From: Sanguibacter keddieii DSM 10542
Lineage (GTDB): Bacteria > Actinomycetota > Actinomycetes > Actinomycetales > Cellulomonadaceae
Length of the DNA stretch: 64,000 nt
Reading direction: 5' to 3'
NCBI RefSeq assembly: GCF_000024925.1
Contig: NC_013521.1
Location: 3,844,001-3,908,000 of the forward strand
The notes beneath the pieces were generated by a model. The model saw only the letters and a program-made list of their open reading frames with translations. It was not told the origin of the DNA and made no database searches. The position numbers and the translations under genes are program-made. Each line of letters opens with the position of its first letter. Positions within the stretch are counted from its first letter, which is position 1. Below are positions 23,989-32,996 of this stretch, piece after piece.

Positions 23989-25086
23989 TCAGACTGCGGT
24001 GAACCCCTTGGCGCGACCGCTGTCGGCCTCGGTCCACAGGTCGGTCTTCACCTCGGCGCGCACCTGGGGCACGACCTCCTCGGCGAAGCGGCGCAGCACG
24101 TCGTGCTGCTGCTCGACGTCGAGGAGGTGGTTGACCGACACCGACTGGAGGTCGTGGCCGTAGCTCTGGTGGTAGTCGAGGATCTTCTCGACCACCCGCT
24201 CGGGCGACCCCACGAGCGCCGGGCCGCGCTCGACGGCCTCCTCGACGGTGCGGAAGGCGGTCACCTTGCCGACGGCCTTGGGGTCGTAGCCGCGGGCGTC
24301 TGCCCGTGCGACCGCGCCCTCGTAGATCGGCCGGTACTGCTCGATGGCCTGCTCCGTGGTGTCGGCGAGGAACAGCCCGCCGGACCCGGACCCGACGTAC
24401 GCCTTGGCAGGGTCGTGGCCGTGCTCGGCGTACTGCTCGCGGTACCGGTCGATGAGCACCTTGTAGTTCTCGCGCGGCTGGAAGGCGTTCGCGGACACGA
24501 TCGGGTCGCCCCACCGGGCGGCGAGGTCGACGGCGAAGGCCGACGTCGCAGACCCGTGCCAGATGCGGAAGGGCCCGGCGTAGGGCCGTGGGAGGGTCGT
24601 GATCTTGTCGAGCGGCACGTGGTGGGTGCCCGACCACGTGACCTCCTCACCGGAGATCAGCTGGCGCAGCAGCTCGTAGTTCTCCTGCAGGTACTCGTAC
24701 TGCTTGCTGATGTCGAGGCCGAGCACCGGGTACTGCTGCACCTCGTTGCCCTTGCCGATGACCATCTCGAAGCGCCCGCGGCTCAGCTGGTCGATGGTCG
24801 CGTAGTCCTCCGCGACACGGACCGGGTCGAGGAGCGAGAGCACCGTGACGCCTGTGCTCAGCAGGATGCGCGACGTGCGCGCGGCGATCGCCCCGAGGAT
24901 CACCGTCGGGGACGACGACAGCACCTCGCCCGCGTGCCGCTCGCCGACCGAGAAGGAGTCGAGGCCGAGCTCTTCGGCGAGGACCGCCGTGTCGACCACG
25001 CGGTTGAGCCGGTCGGACGGGGCCACCGCCGCACCCGTGACCGGGTGCGGCGGGTTGAAGACGATGTCGAGGACCTGGAAGCGCAT
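23989..25086 (-). CDS. LLM class flavin-dependent oxidoreductase (operon gene 11)
   Basis: A 365-residue luciferase-like monooxygenase, the last gene of the 11-gene minus-strand operon. The TIM-barrel opening RFQVLDIVFNPPHPVTG, LGLDSFSVGERHAGE and the flavin-region segment QLSRGRFEMVIGKGNEV are typical of the bacterial-luciferase-like group. Such enzymes use reduced FMN and oxygen to oxidise a carbon-sulfur compound or a similar substrate. The ATG overlaps the TGA of the preceding gene (TGATG), so translation is coupled. The substrate is not predictable, but neighbours point to organosulfur compounds. Confidence 0.88.
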   Translation of the reverse strand: MRFQVLDIVFNPPHPVTGAAVAPSDRLNRVVDTAVLAEELGLDSFSVGERHAGEVLSSSPTVILGAIAARTSRILLSTGVTVLSLLDPVRVAEDYATIDQLSRGRFEMVIGKGNEVQQYPVLGLDISKQYEYLQENYELLRQLISGEEVTWSGTHHVPLDKITTLPRPYAGPFRIWHGSATSAFAVDLAARWGDPIVSANAFQPRENYKVLIDRYREQYAEHGHDPAKAYVGSGSGGLFLADTTEQAIEQYRPIYEGAVARADARGYDPKAVGKVTAFRTVEEAVERGPALVGSPERVVEKILDYHQSYGHDLQSVSVNHLLDVEQQHDVLRRFAEEVVPQVRAEVKTDLWTEADSGRAKGFTAV

Positions 25087-26285
25087 CAGGCGACCGCCTC
25101 GGCGGCAGCGGCGATCGCGTCCTGGCGGGCCAGCGCGGCGTGCGCGGCGGCGCGGCGCTCGGCGTCGGCGGCGTCCGAGGACTCCTGCGCCAGGGCCGCG
25201 TCGCGCTGCGCCACACCCTCCCGCACGAGCGGGATGACGTAGCGGCCGAAGTCCGCGGCGTCGTTCAGCAGGTCGTAGCCCCGTGCGGAGATGACCCGCA
25301 CCCCGAGGTCGTAGTACGCGAGGAGCGCCTCGGCGACCTGCTCGGGCGTGCCGACGAGCGCGTTGGAGTTGCCCGCGCCGCCGGTGGCCTTGGCCGGCGC
25401 GGTCCACAGCACCGAGTCGTGCCGGTCACCGCGCGCGGCGATCTCCAGCAGGCGCTGCGACCCGGCGTTCTCCGGCTTGGTCAGCGGGTGACGACGGCTG
25501 ATGGATCCACCGGCAGCAGCCTTGCGCGCCTCGATCTGGCCGAGGACCTGCTCGGCCTTCTCCCACGCGAGCGCCTCGGTCGGCGCGACGATCGGCCGGA
25601 AGGCGGCGTGGATACGTGGCGGAGTCGCGCGACCGGCGGCGGCCGCAGCCGCGTGCACGGTCTCGATCTGCTCCGACGTGCTCGCGAGCGGCTCGCCCCA
25701 CACCGCGTAGATGTCGGCCTCGGCCGCACCCACCTGGAACGCCGCCTCCGACGACCCGCCGAAGGAGATGGTCGGCACCCGACCCTCGTAGGGCTTGATC
25801 TCCGACACGAAGTCGGCCAGCTGGTAGTACGTGCCCTCGTGGTCGAAGGGCTCGGCGCTGGTCCACGCCTTCTTGACGATCTGGATGTACTCCTGGGTGC
25901 GCGCGTAGCGCTCGTCCTTGGTGAGCGTGTCCCCCTCGCGCTGCTGCTCGTGGTCGTTGCCCCCGGTGATGAAGTGCACCGACAGGCGCCCCTCGGACAG
26001 CTGGTCGAGCGTCGCGAAGCTCTTGGCCGCGAAGGTCGGGTACGAGACGTTGGGACGGTGCGCGAGCAGCAGCTCGACCGAGTCCAGGCGCGAGGCGACG
26101 TACGACGCCAGCACCGACGGCTCCGGTCCGCTCGACCCGTAGGCGAAGAGGACACGGGTCCACCCGTTGTCCTCGTGCGCACGGACGATGCGCAGCAGGT
26201 AGTCCTTGTCGAAGGAGCCGGTGGTGCGCGCGGTGGTCTCGGAGGCGTCGGACGTGGTCGCGATGCCGAGGAACTCGACGGGCAT
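25086..26285 (-). CDS. LLM monooxygenase, alkanesulfonate-monooxygenase (SsuD)-like (operon gene 10)
   Basis: A 399-residue member of the SsuD/SfnG-like branch of luciferase-like monooxygenases. PTFAAKSFATLDQLSEGRLSVHFITGG is read across residues ~83-109, and NDHEQQREGDTLTKDERYAR follows; both are typical of the FMN-binding half of desulfonating enzymes. SsuD cleaves the C-S bond of alkanesulfonates with FMNH2 and oxygen, giving sulfite and an aldehyde. The C-terminal ~40 residues are Ala-rich and charged, beyond the usual fold. It begins four bases after the GNAT stop and its stop overlaps the next start. Confidence 0.88.
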   Translation of the reverse strand: MPVEFLGIATTSDASETTARTTGSFDKDYLLRIVRAHEDNGWTRVLFAYGSSGPEPSVLASYVASRLDSVELLLAHRPNVSYPTFAAKSFATLDQLSEGRLSVHFITGGNDHEQQREGDTLTKDERYARTQEYIQIVKKAWTSAEPFDHEGTYYQLADFVSEIKPYEGRVPTISFGGSSEAAFQVGAAEADIYAVWGEPLASTSEQIETVHAAAAAAGRATPPRIHAAFRPIVAPTEALAWEKAEQVLGQIEARKAAAGGSISRRHPLTKPENAGSQRLLEIAARGDRHDSVLWTAPAKATGGAGNSNALVGTPEQVAEALLAYYDLGVRVISARGYDLLNDAADFGRYVIPLVREGVAQRDAALAQESSDAADAERRAAAHAALARQDAIAAAAEAVA

Positions 26286-26289
26286 GGTG

Positions 26290-26928
26290 TCAGGCCTTTG
26301 CTGTGAGGGGATCGGTGGAGGTGGGCACCTCGGTGGGCACCTGGACAGGCACCGCGGTGGGCGCAGAGCTGGGCGCGAGCTCGAGCACGAAGGCGAAGAG
26401 CCGGGTGCCGTCGTCGAGGACGCGCGTCTCGCGCTCGTGGAACCGCGCGAAGCCGAGGCGGTGATATAGGCGGTGCGCGGAGATCATCTGCGGACCGGAG
26501 TTCATGACGACGCGGCTCGCACCGCGCTCCCGGGCGAGGTCGACGACGTGCCGGGTGAGGGTCTCGCCGACCCCGCGGCCGCGGGCCGCCGGCGAGACGC
26601 CGAGCAGCCGGAAGTCGAGCTCGCCGGCTCGGGCCAGCTCGGAGATGAGGGAGCCGGCGCGCGGGGTCGCGACCGTCCCGAGGACCTGCCCGTCCGCGTC
26701 GACGGCGACCCACACCTCGTGGACGGCCGCACGCTCGGCGACGGCCGAGAGGCTCACCCGGTAGTCGTCCGGGATGTCGTAGTCGCTCGTGTAGGCGTCG
26801 ACGAGGAGCGCGGCGACGACGTCGTGCTCGGACGGCTCGACGAGGCGGACCGTGACCGACGCGCTCCCGGGGCGCTCCCCCGCTGCTCGGGCCGCCTGGG
26901 ACGGGCTCAGCTGGTCGACGGTCGTCAC
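26290..26928 (-). CDS. GNAT N-acetyltransferase (operon gene 9)
   Basis: A 212-residue GNAT acetyltransferase. The acetyl-CoA pyrophosphate motif appears as LGVSPAARGRGVGETLTRHV, with the strand EVWVAVDADGQVLGTVATP before it and SAHRLYHRLGFARF after it. The GTG start overlaps the stop of the LLM gene upstream (GTGA), so the two are translationally coupled. In Bacillus S-modified-cysteine salvage an N-acetyltransferase protects the amino group before the flavin monooxygenase acts; a similar role here is inferred from neighbours. The C-terminal tail is Pro/Thr/Val-rich. Confidence 0.85.
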   Translation of the reverse strand: MTTVDQLSPSQAARAAGERPGSASVTVRLVEPSEHDVVAALLVDAYTSDYDIPDDYRVSLSAVAERAAVHEVWVAVDADGQVLGTVATPRAGSLISELARAGELDFRLLGVSPAARGRGVGETLTRHVVDLARERGASRVVMNSGPQMISAHRLYHRLGFARFHERETRVLDDGTRLFAFVLELAPSSAPTAVPVQVPTEVPTSTDPLTAKA

Positions 26929-28235
26929 GAGTGGGCACCCGACCCGACGAGGTGCGTGGTGACCTGCCCGAAGGCATCGCTCACCGGGACGTCCTCGGCG
27001 TGCGCCGGGGTCTCGGAGCGGGCCGTCGTGGCAGTCTCGGAGGCTGCTCCTGCGCTCTCGGTGCCCGAGACAGGCGCCTCGAGGCCCCAGGCCCGCGCGA
27101 GCAGCTCGGCCGAGCGCACGCGGTGCGCCGGGTCGAAGGCGATGGTGGTCGTGAGGATCTCGTCGGCGCCGGTCACGCGCTGGAGCGCCTCGAGACGCGC
27201 GACGACCTGCTCGGGCGAGCCGACGAACCGGGTGGCCGTGCGGTCGAGCACGAGGGCCGTCTCGGCCTCGGTCCACTCGCGGCCGAGGGCGTCCTCGGGT
27301 GTCGGGTACGCGATGGCGCCGGAGAGGCCGGTGCGGATGGACAGCACCCACTCCGCGAAGGGCGCGCCGGCGTGCGTCGCCTCGAGCTCGGTCTCTGCGA
27401 CGAGCACGTCCGCGGAGACGATCACGTAGGGCGCGTCGAGGACACCGGGCACGAAGGCCGCGCGGTAGGACGCGACGGTGTCGAGGATGGTCGCGGGGCT
27501 CACGTGGTAGTTGGCGACGAGCGGCAGACCGAGCGCGCCGGCCACCTCGGCGGACTCCCCGCCGCTCGACGCGAGCACCCAGAGCTGCGCGTCCGTGCCC
27601 TCGACCGGGGCACTCACGTGGGGCACGCCGTCGGCGTCCGTGTAGGTCCCGGCCTGGAGGCCGAGGACCAGCTCGAGCTCGTCGCGGAAGGGCGCGGGCT
27701 GGCGGTTGGCGGAGACGACGCGCTGCTGGCCGAGGAGACGCTCGCGCAGGGCGGAGTCGGTGAAGTCGATGGGCGGGGCGGACGGGACGTGCAGACCGTC
27801 GACGTCCCGGGCAGGGGCTGCCGGCTTGCGCGGGGGTGCGGCCGGCGGGGTCGAGGAGCCCTCCGCGTCAGGCTGGGCGGCTGGCTTCGGCGGCGGGGTG
27901 AAGGCCCGTCCGACACCGAGGTCCACGCGACCCGGGTGCAGGGCGGCGACCGTCGCGAGCTGCTCGGCGGCCACGAGCGGGCTCGTGGTGCTCAGCAGCA
28001 CGGCGCCCGTGCCGACGCGCAGGTGCTCGGTGCGACCGGCGACCAGCGCCGCGAGCACGGCGGGCGAGGCCGAGGCGACACCTGCGGACAGGTGGTGCTC
28101 GGCGAACCAGTACCGCGTGTACCCGAGCGCGTCGGCCCGCTCGGCGAGCGCGACCGAGTCACGGAGCGTCTGGGCGCCGGTGGCTCCGGCAGAGACGGGT
28201 GCGAGGTCGAGGATCGAGAGGGGGACGCGGCTCAT
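26925..28235 (-). CDS. LLM flavin oxidoreductase, 'group 1' / YtmO-like (operon gene 8)
   Basis: A 436-residue luciferase-like oxidoreductase of the group that includes Bacillus YtmO (CmoO) and E. coli YhbW. The opening PLSILDLAPVSAGATGAQTL, YWFAEHHLSAGVASASPAVL and LRVGTGAVLLSTTSPLVAAE are highly characteristic. There is an unusual Pro/Ala-rich insert at about residues 113-155 and a Ser/Thr/Ala-rich C-terminal extension. YtmO belongs to a cysteine-conjugate salvage operon in Bacillus, which fits the ABC transporter and GNAT genes around it. ATG 28235 has GGAG upstream. Confidence 0.87.
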   Translation of the reverse strand: MSRVPLSILDLAPVSAGATGAQTLRDSVALAERADALGYTRYWFAEHHLSAGVASASPAVLAALVAGRTEHLRVGTGAVLLSTTSPLVAAEQLATVAALHPGRVDLGVGRAFTPPPKPAAQPDAEGSSTPPAAPPRKPAAPARDVDGLHVPSAPPIDFTDSALRERLLGQQRVVSANRQPAPFRDELELVLGLQAGTYTDADGVPHVSAPVEGTDAQLWVLASSGGESAEVAGALGLPLVANYHVSPATILDTVASYRAAFVPGVLDAPYVIVSADVLVAETELEATHAGAPFAEWVLSIRTGLSGAIAYPTPEDALGREWTEAETALVLDRTATRFVGSPEQVVARLEALQRVTGADEILTTTIAFDPAHRVRSAELLARAWGLEAPVSGTESAGAASETATTARSETPAHAEDVPVSDAFGQVTTHLVGSGAHS

Positions 28236-28313
28236 GGTGGCTCTCCTGGTGGTGCTGGGTGGTGGTGCGGGTGCGGTGCTGGGTGGTGGTGCTGTGCTGT
28301 GCTGCGGTGCTTT

Positions 28314-28361
28314 CAGGTGCGGGCCGGGTCGCCGCTGAGGAGACGCCCCGGCCCGCACCTG
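28314..28361. terminator. Hairpin inside the operon, between SBP and LLM genes
   Basis: CAGGTGCGGGCCGGG (28314-28328) pairs perfectly with 28347-28361; 18-base loop. It sits in the 145-bp gap between the binding-protein gene and the next LLM gene of the same strand, beside a GGTGGTGCTGG-type low-complexity stretch. It may reduce read-through or protect the upstream mRNA. Confidence 0.5.
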
Positions 28362-28380
28362 GCTGTGGTGGGCTGCCGGG

Positions 28381-29388
28381 TCAGGACTTCGGCAGGCCCG
28401 CGGGGTTGGTCTCGGACTCGGTGATGGCCTCTTCGGTCAGGCCCCAGCGCTCGAGGACCTTGTCGTAGGACCCGTCCTCGATCGCGTGGTTGATGGCCGC
28501 GGTGATGGCCGGCGCGAGGTCGTTGCCCTTGAGGGTCGCGGCCGCGATCTGCGCGGTCTCGGGCCATCCGCCGTTGACCGTGCCGACGACCTTGAAGTCC
28601 TGCGGGGCGACGGCCGCCTTGTACGCCGAGGTGGCGTTCGGGCCGAAGGTCGCGTCGATGCGCCCGGACTGGAGCGCGAGGGTCGTGTCGCCGTCGTTCT
28701 CGAAGTACTCGATGTTCACGGGGTCGAGGCCCTCGGCCTGGTTGGCCTCGTCCCAGGCGAGCAGGATCTTCTCCTGGTTGGTGCCCGAGCCCACGGCCAC
28801 GGTGAGGCCCGCGACGTCGGCCGCCTCGTCGATCGAGGTGATGTCCTCGTTGTCGGCCTGGACGAGCCAGCCGAGCTGGTCGACCCGGTAGGACGAGAAG
28901 TCGAAGAGCTCCTTGCGCTCCTCGGTGACGGTGACGTTCGAGATGGTCGCGTCGACGTCGCCCGACTGGATCGCGAGGGGCCAGTCGGCCCACGCCTTGA
29001 CCTCGAGCTGGACGTCCTTGCCGAGCGCGTCGCCGATCAGGTACGCGATGTCGGTCTCGTTGCCGATCGGCGTCTTCTCGTCGTCGGCGAGGAAGGCCAG
29101 CGGTGCGACGTAGGCGCTCACCGCCACCTTGAGGGTGTCGACGTCCTGGTACGCCTCGGGGAGCAGGGCGATCGCCTCGGCCGACTCGGTGGTGGTGATG
29201 CGGTCCTGGTCCGGCGTCGTGTTCACCGTGAGACCCGCGGCCTCGGCGTCGGCCGCGAGCTGGTTGCCACCGGGCTCCTCGGCGTTGCTCGAGGAGCAGG
29301 CCGCGAGCGCCGCGACGAGAGGCAGGACCAGGAGGGCTGCGCCGATCCGGCTGCGAGACGTGAGGTGGCGGGTGGTGGGACGGGACAT
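28381..29388 (-). CDS. Polar amino-acid ABC transporter substrate-binding lipoprotein (operon gene 7)
   Basis: A 335-residue solute-binding protein of family 3 (polar amino acids, cystine, glutamine). The signal ends in the lipobox LAAC with lipidated Cys31. The mature domain shows TLKVAVSAYVAPLAFLADDE, IGNETDIAYLIGDALGKDVQ and DVDATISNVTVTEERKELFDFSSY read in order, the family pattern for amino-acid binding. With the ATPase and permease upstream it makes a complete importer. Because the other operon genes are flavin monooxygenases and acetyltransferases, the ligand is probably a sulfur amino acid such as an S-substituted cysteine. Confidence 0.9.
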   Translation of the reverse strand: MSRPTTRHLTSRSRIGAALLVLPLVAALAACSSSNAEEPGGNQLAADAEAAGLTVNTTPDQDRITTTESAEAIALLPEAYQDVDTLKVAVSAYVAPLAFLADDEKTPIGNETDIAYLIGDALGKDVQLEVKAWADWPLAIQSGDVDATISNVTVTEERKELFDFSSYRVDQLGWLVQADNEDITSIDEAADVAGLTVAVGSGTNQEKILLAWDEANQAEGLDPVNIEYFENDGDTTLALQSGRIDATFGPNATSAYKAAVAPQDFKVVGTVNGGWPETAQIAAATLKGNDLAPAITAAINHAIEDGSYDKVLERWGLTEEAITESETNPAGLPKS

Positions 29389-29509
29389 GAGGGTGGACCT
29401 TCCGGGTGGTCTCGCGGGAGGCGAGAGGGTACGAGCGGGGCTGCCGCGGCCGGTCGGCCGGGCAGGAGACGGTGGGGTGGTGTGCTGCTGTGGCGCCGTG
29501 CTGGCGCTG

Positions 29510-30292
29510 TCAGAGGACCTTGTCGAGGAACGCCTTGGTGCGGGCGTGCTGCGGGTCGTCGATGACCTGGGCCGCGGGGCCCTGCTCGACGATGCGGCCG
29601 GAGTCCATGAACACGACGGTGTCGGCGACCTCGCGGGCGAAGCCGATCTCGTGGGTGACGACCACGAGGGTCGTGCCGTCGTGCGCGAGGGCCTTGATGA
29701 CGTCGAGGACCTCGCCGACGAGCTCGGGGTCGAGGGCCGACGTCGGCTCGTCGAAGAGCAGGAGCCGTGGCTTGGTGGCCAGGGCCCGGGCGATCGCGAC
29801 GCGCTGCTGCTGGCCGCCGGAGAGCTGGCGCGGCCGGGCGTCGGCCTTGTCGGCCAGGCCGACGCGGGCCAGGAGCTCGCGGGCCTCGACCTCGACCTCG
29901 GACCGCTTGCGGCCCTGTGCGCTCACCGGTGCCTCGACGACGTTCTCGAGGACGGTGAGGTGCGGGAAGAGGTTGAAGCTCTGGAACACGAAGCCGATCT
30001 GCGTCCGCTGGGCGAGGATCGCCTTCTCCTTGAGCTCGCGGAGCGTGTCGCCGCTGCGCGAGTACCCGATGAGGTCGCCGTCGAGGGCGACGAACCCGCT
30101 GTCGACCTTCTCGAGGTGGTTGACCACCCGGAGCAGGGTCGACTTGCCCGAGCCCGACGGGCCGAGGATCACGGTGACCTCGCCCGGCTGGACCGTGAGG
30201 TCGACGTCGTGGAGGACCTCGAGGGTGCCGTAGCTCTTGTGGACGCCGTGGACCTCGAGGAGGCCGCGGGTGCCGGTGATGACGGTGCTCAT
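29510..30292 (-). CDS. Polar amino-acid ABC transporter ATP-binding protein (operon gene 6)
   Basis: A 260-residue ABC ATPase of the HisP/GlnQ type. Walker [10 protein letters not shown] is at residues 44-52, the Q-loop in [18 protein letters not shown], the signature LSGGQQQR at 157-164 and Walker [15 protein letters not shown] at 177-190. It energises import through the permease encoded directly upstream, whose stop codon overlaps its ATG (ATGA). A gap of 121 bases separates it from the binding-protein gene. Confidence 0.93.
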   Translation of the reverse strand: MSTVITGTRGLLEVHGVHKSYGTLEVLHDVDLTVQPGEVTVILGPSGSGKSTLLRVVNHLEKVDSGFVALDGDLIGYSRSGDTLRELKEKAILAQRTQIGFVFQSFNLFPHLTVLENVVEAPVSAQGRKRSEVEVEARELLARVGLADKADARPRQLSGGQQQRVAIARALATKPRLLLFDEPTSALDPELVGEVLDVIKALAHDGTTLVVVTHEIGFAREVADTVVFMDSGRIVEQGPAAQVIDDPQHARTKAFLDKVL

Positions 30293-31413
30293 ACGGCATC
30301 TCCCTCGGTGCGGGTCGTGCTCGGGCGTCCGGTCCGGGTGAGGTGCCCTCGGCCGTTGCCGGTCCGCACCGCGAAGGCGGGCGGGAGCGACGGGTGCGGC
30401 GGGCGCCCGGTGAGGCGCGACCAGGTGCGCAGGAGCGTCCACCGGGCCACCTGGATCGGTGTCGGCGGGAGCGTGCGGACCGCGCCCTTGGCGTAGTGAC
30501 GTTCCACGTAGAACTGGATCACGGTGATGACCGTGGTGATGATGACGTACCAGATGGCCGCGACCATGAGCAGCGGGACCACCCGCTGGTTGCGCCCGTA
30601 GATGACGCCGACGGTGTAGAACAGCTCGCCGTAGGCCAGGACGTACACGACCGAGGTGCCCTTGACGAGGCCGATGATCTCGTTGACCGAGGTCGGGACG
30701 ATGGTGCGCATGGCCTGCGGGAGCACGATGCGGGTGGACTGCCGTGCCCGCGGGATGCCCAGGGCTGCGGCGGCCTCGTGCTGTCCCTGGTCGACGCTGA
30801 GGATGCCGGCCCGGACGATCTCCGCCGAGTACGCCGCCTGCGAGAGCCCGAGGCCGAGGATCGCGGCCCCGAACTTGTTGATGACGTCGAGGGTGCCGAA
30901 CTCCGCGAAGGACGGCCCGAAGGGGATCCCGAGGCTGAGCGTCGGGTAGAGGTACGCGAGGTTGTACCAGAGCAGCAGCTGGAGGATCAGCGGCACGGAC
31001 CGGAACACCCACGTGTAGGCCCACGAGACGGCGCGCAGCAGCGGCGAGCGGGACAGCCGCATGAGGGCGAGCACCGTGCCGAGCCCGAAGCCGATCACCG
31101 CGGCGACGAAGGTGAGCCGCAGGGTGCCCCAGAGCCCCGAGAGGATCGACGGCCAGGTGAGGTACTGGAAGACGATCGACCACTCCCAGCGCTGGTTCGT
31201 CACGAGCGAGCTGACGACCATCGCGAGGAGGACGGCGACGGCTGCGGTCGCGACGTAGCGCCACGGGTGGCGCGCGCCGACGACGCGCAGGGACTCGAGC
31301 TCGGCGCGCGTCGCACGCGGGAGCGCCGAGGGGGCCGGGCCGGTCGAGCGGTCGACCGGCGGGGGCGACGCCGGGCTACCCGTCGAGGGTGGGGTGGAGA
31401 GTGCTGAGCTCAT
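30289..31413 (-). CDS. Polar amino-acid ABC transporter permease (operon gene 5)
   Basis: A 374-residue permease of the HisM/GlnP family. After a ~45-residue cytoplasmic Pro/Ser-rich N-terminus come about six membrane helices, with the amino-acid-permease signature [21 protein letters not shown] and the EAA loop [20 protein letters not shown] contacting the ATPase. A basic, poorly conserved C-terminal tail of ~60 residues follows the last helix. A single permease gene indicates a homodimer. The gene overlaps the ATPase gene by four bases. Confidence 0.92.
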   Translation of the reverse strand: MSSALSTPPSTGSPASPPPVDRSTGPAPSALPRATRAELESLRVVGARHPWRYVATAAVAVLLAMVVSSLVTNQRWEWSIVFQYLTWPSILSGLWGTLRLTFVAAVIGFGLGTVLALMRLSRSPLLRAVSWAYTWVFRSVPLILQLLLWYNLAYLYPTLSLGIPFGPSFAEFGTLDVINKFGAAILGLGLSQAAYSAEIVRAGILSVDQGQHEAAAALGIPRARQSTRIVLPQAMRTIVPTSVNEIIGLVKGTSVVYVLAYGELFYTVGVIYGRNQRVVPLLMVAAIWYVIITTVITVIQFYVERHYAKGAVRTLPPTPIQVARWTLLRTWSRLTGRPPHPSLPPAFAVRTGNGRGHLTRTGRPSTTRTEGDAV

Positions 31414-31485
31414 GACGGACCTTCGGGTGTGCGGGGGGCCCGGGAGACCCGGGGGCGGGTGCGTCGACCGCCGGTGCGCGTGAGG

Positions 31486-32088
31486 TCACCTCGGACAGAG
31501 CCACTTCTCGAAGGCGAGCGGGCCGGGCTGCCCCGGCTGGGTGGCCGGGTCGTACAGCGGTGCGTAGCCGGCCGACAGGTAGAGGCCTGCGGCCTCCGGC
31601 TGGCGCGGTCCGGTCGTGAGGTAGATGCGCTCGTAGCCGTTCTGGCCGGCACGTCGCTCGAGCTCGGTGAGCACGAGGCGCGCGAGGCCGCGGCGTCGGT
31701 GCGCGTTGTGCGTCCAGATGCGCTTGAGCTCGGCGGTCGGCACGGCCGGGGTACCGTCCGCGGTGCGCGCCACGTCCGGGTGGGCGCTCCGCTGCAGGTC
31801 GCCGAGCTCGGGCTCGGTCCGGCGGCGGTAGGCCCCGCCGGCGACGGGCGCGCCGGCGGACAGCACGAGGATGAGACGGCCGTGCGGCTCGGCGAAGTCC
31901 GCCGCGGGGTACTCCGACATCTCGCGGAGCAGCTCCTCCTCGGTGAGGTGGTCGCTGTAGCGGGTCGCGTACTCGTGCGCGAGGTCCTCGAGCAGAGGCC
32001 GCACGAGCGGGTCGTCGAGGTGGACCTCGCGGACGTCGAGCGCGTCGGCCGAGGTGGCGCCGGCCGGGCGGCGGGTCACGGTGCTCAT
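31486..32088 (-). CDS. GNAT N-acetyltransferase (operon gene 4)
   Basis: A 200-residue GNAT acetyltransferase. The core motif IWTHNAHRRRGLARLVLTELERRA carries the acetyl-CoA loop, followed by GYERIYLTTGPRQPEAAGLYLSAGY. The middle segment DLQRSAHPDVARTADG is an insertion relative to minimal GNATs. ATG 32088 has GAAGGA six bases upstream and overlaps the stop of the DUF1684 gene. With the second GNAT at 26290 it gives the operon two acetyltransferases, which suggests more than one substrate or different steps of an acetylated-intermediate pathway. Confidence 0.87.
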   Translation of the reverse strand: MSTVTRRPAGATSADALDVREVHLDDPLVRPLLEDLAHEYATRYSDHLTEEELLREMSEYPAADFAEPHGRLILVLSAGAPVAGGAYRRRTEPELGDLQRSAHPDVARTADGTPAVPTAELKRIWTHNAHRRRGLARLVLTELERRAGQNGYERIYLTTGPRQPEAAGLYLSAGYAPLYDPATQPGQPGPLAFEKWLCPR

Positions 32089-32996
32089 CGGGGGTCCTTC
32101 TCTCCGGCGGTCACGGGGACCGGGAGGTGGTTGCCGTCGACCGGCCGGGGGCAGGTGCCGTGGTCGGAGAAGGCGGCGGGGAAGTTGAGCGCACGGTTGA
32201 GGTCGAGGCGCACCGTGGTCGGGAGCCCTCCCGACGCCGGGGCGTCGCCGGACGCTCCCGCACCGGGAGCAGCCTCGTGCACCGGAGGCAGGGACACGAC
32301 GCGCCACTCGGCGGTGTCCTGGGTGGTGTCGGAGAAGAGCACCGACCCGGTCCCCGCCTGCTGGCCGGTGATCGCGAGCGTGGTCGTCACGCCGTCGCGG
32401 ACGACGTCGAGCTCGCCGACCACGCGGACGTGGTGGCGCAGGCCGGGCTGGGCGGCCCGGACGAGCGTCGGGCGGGGCTCGTCGTACCAGCGCACGGGGG
32501 CGTCGAGCACCCACGACGGGTCGTAGGCGTAGGTCGGGACTCCGGTGAAGCCGGTGCGCGCGGGGGCCTTCGGGTCGCGGACCCGCACGACGTACCGCCC
32601 GGTGCGCAGCGCCACCTCGGCGGCGACCCCGTCGGCCCCGAGGGCCGCGAGCGTCGAGCCCGCCTCCGGGACGACGACGGTGTGCTGGCCGTCGAGGGCC
32701 GCCTCGTCGGTGTCGCGCCCGGTCCGGGTGTCCCAGGCCCGCAGGCCCTCGGACGCCGTCGCACGGACGTGCGCGCCGTCGGCGTCGGCCCACCACTCGC
32801 CGGCGATCCCGGGGATGCTCTGCGGCGTGCCGGAGAGGAACCGGAGGGCGGTGAGCGTCAGCCAGCCGTGCTCGCCGGTGAGGCCCCGCTCGCGCTCGGC
32901 GTGCCAGGAGGCCCACTCTGCGGCCGCGGTGCTGGTGCTGGTCTCGGTCGAGACCGCGTCCACGCGCTCGCTCGTCGGTGTCGTCGCCGTGGTCAT
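32085..32996 (-). CDS. DUF1684 domain protein (operon gene 3)
   Basis: A 303-residue protein matching DUF1684: an early W-x-x-R-x-x-x-L-x-x-x-x-GWL segment (WHAERERGLTGEHGWLTLTA), a beta-rich middle with GRYVVRVRDPKAPARTGFTG, and the family's C-terminal signature DLNRALNFPAAFSDHGTC followed by PRPVDGNHLPVPVTAGEK. The molecular role of DUF1684 is unknown. The gene overlaps both neighbours by four bases, so it is firmly part of the operon and probably serves the same pathway. No signal peptide is seen. Confidence 0.88.
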   Translation of the reverse strand: MTTATTPTSERVDAVSTETSTSTAAAEWASWHAERERGLTGEHGWLTLTALRFLSGTPQSIPGIAGEWWADADGAHVRATASEGLRAWDTRTGRDTDEAALDGQHTVVVPEAGSTLAALGADGVAAEVALRTGRYVVRVRDPKAPARTGFTGVPTYAYDPSWVLDAPVRWYDEPRPTLVRAAQPGLRHHVRVVGELDVVRDGVTTTLAITGQQAGTGSVLFSDTTQDTAEWRVVSLPPVHEAAPGAGASGDAPASGGLPTTVRLDLNRALNFPAAFSDHGTCPRPVDGNHLPVPVTAGEKDPR

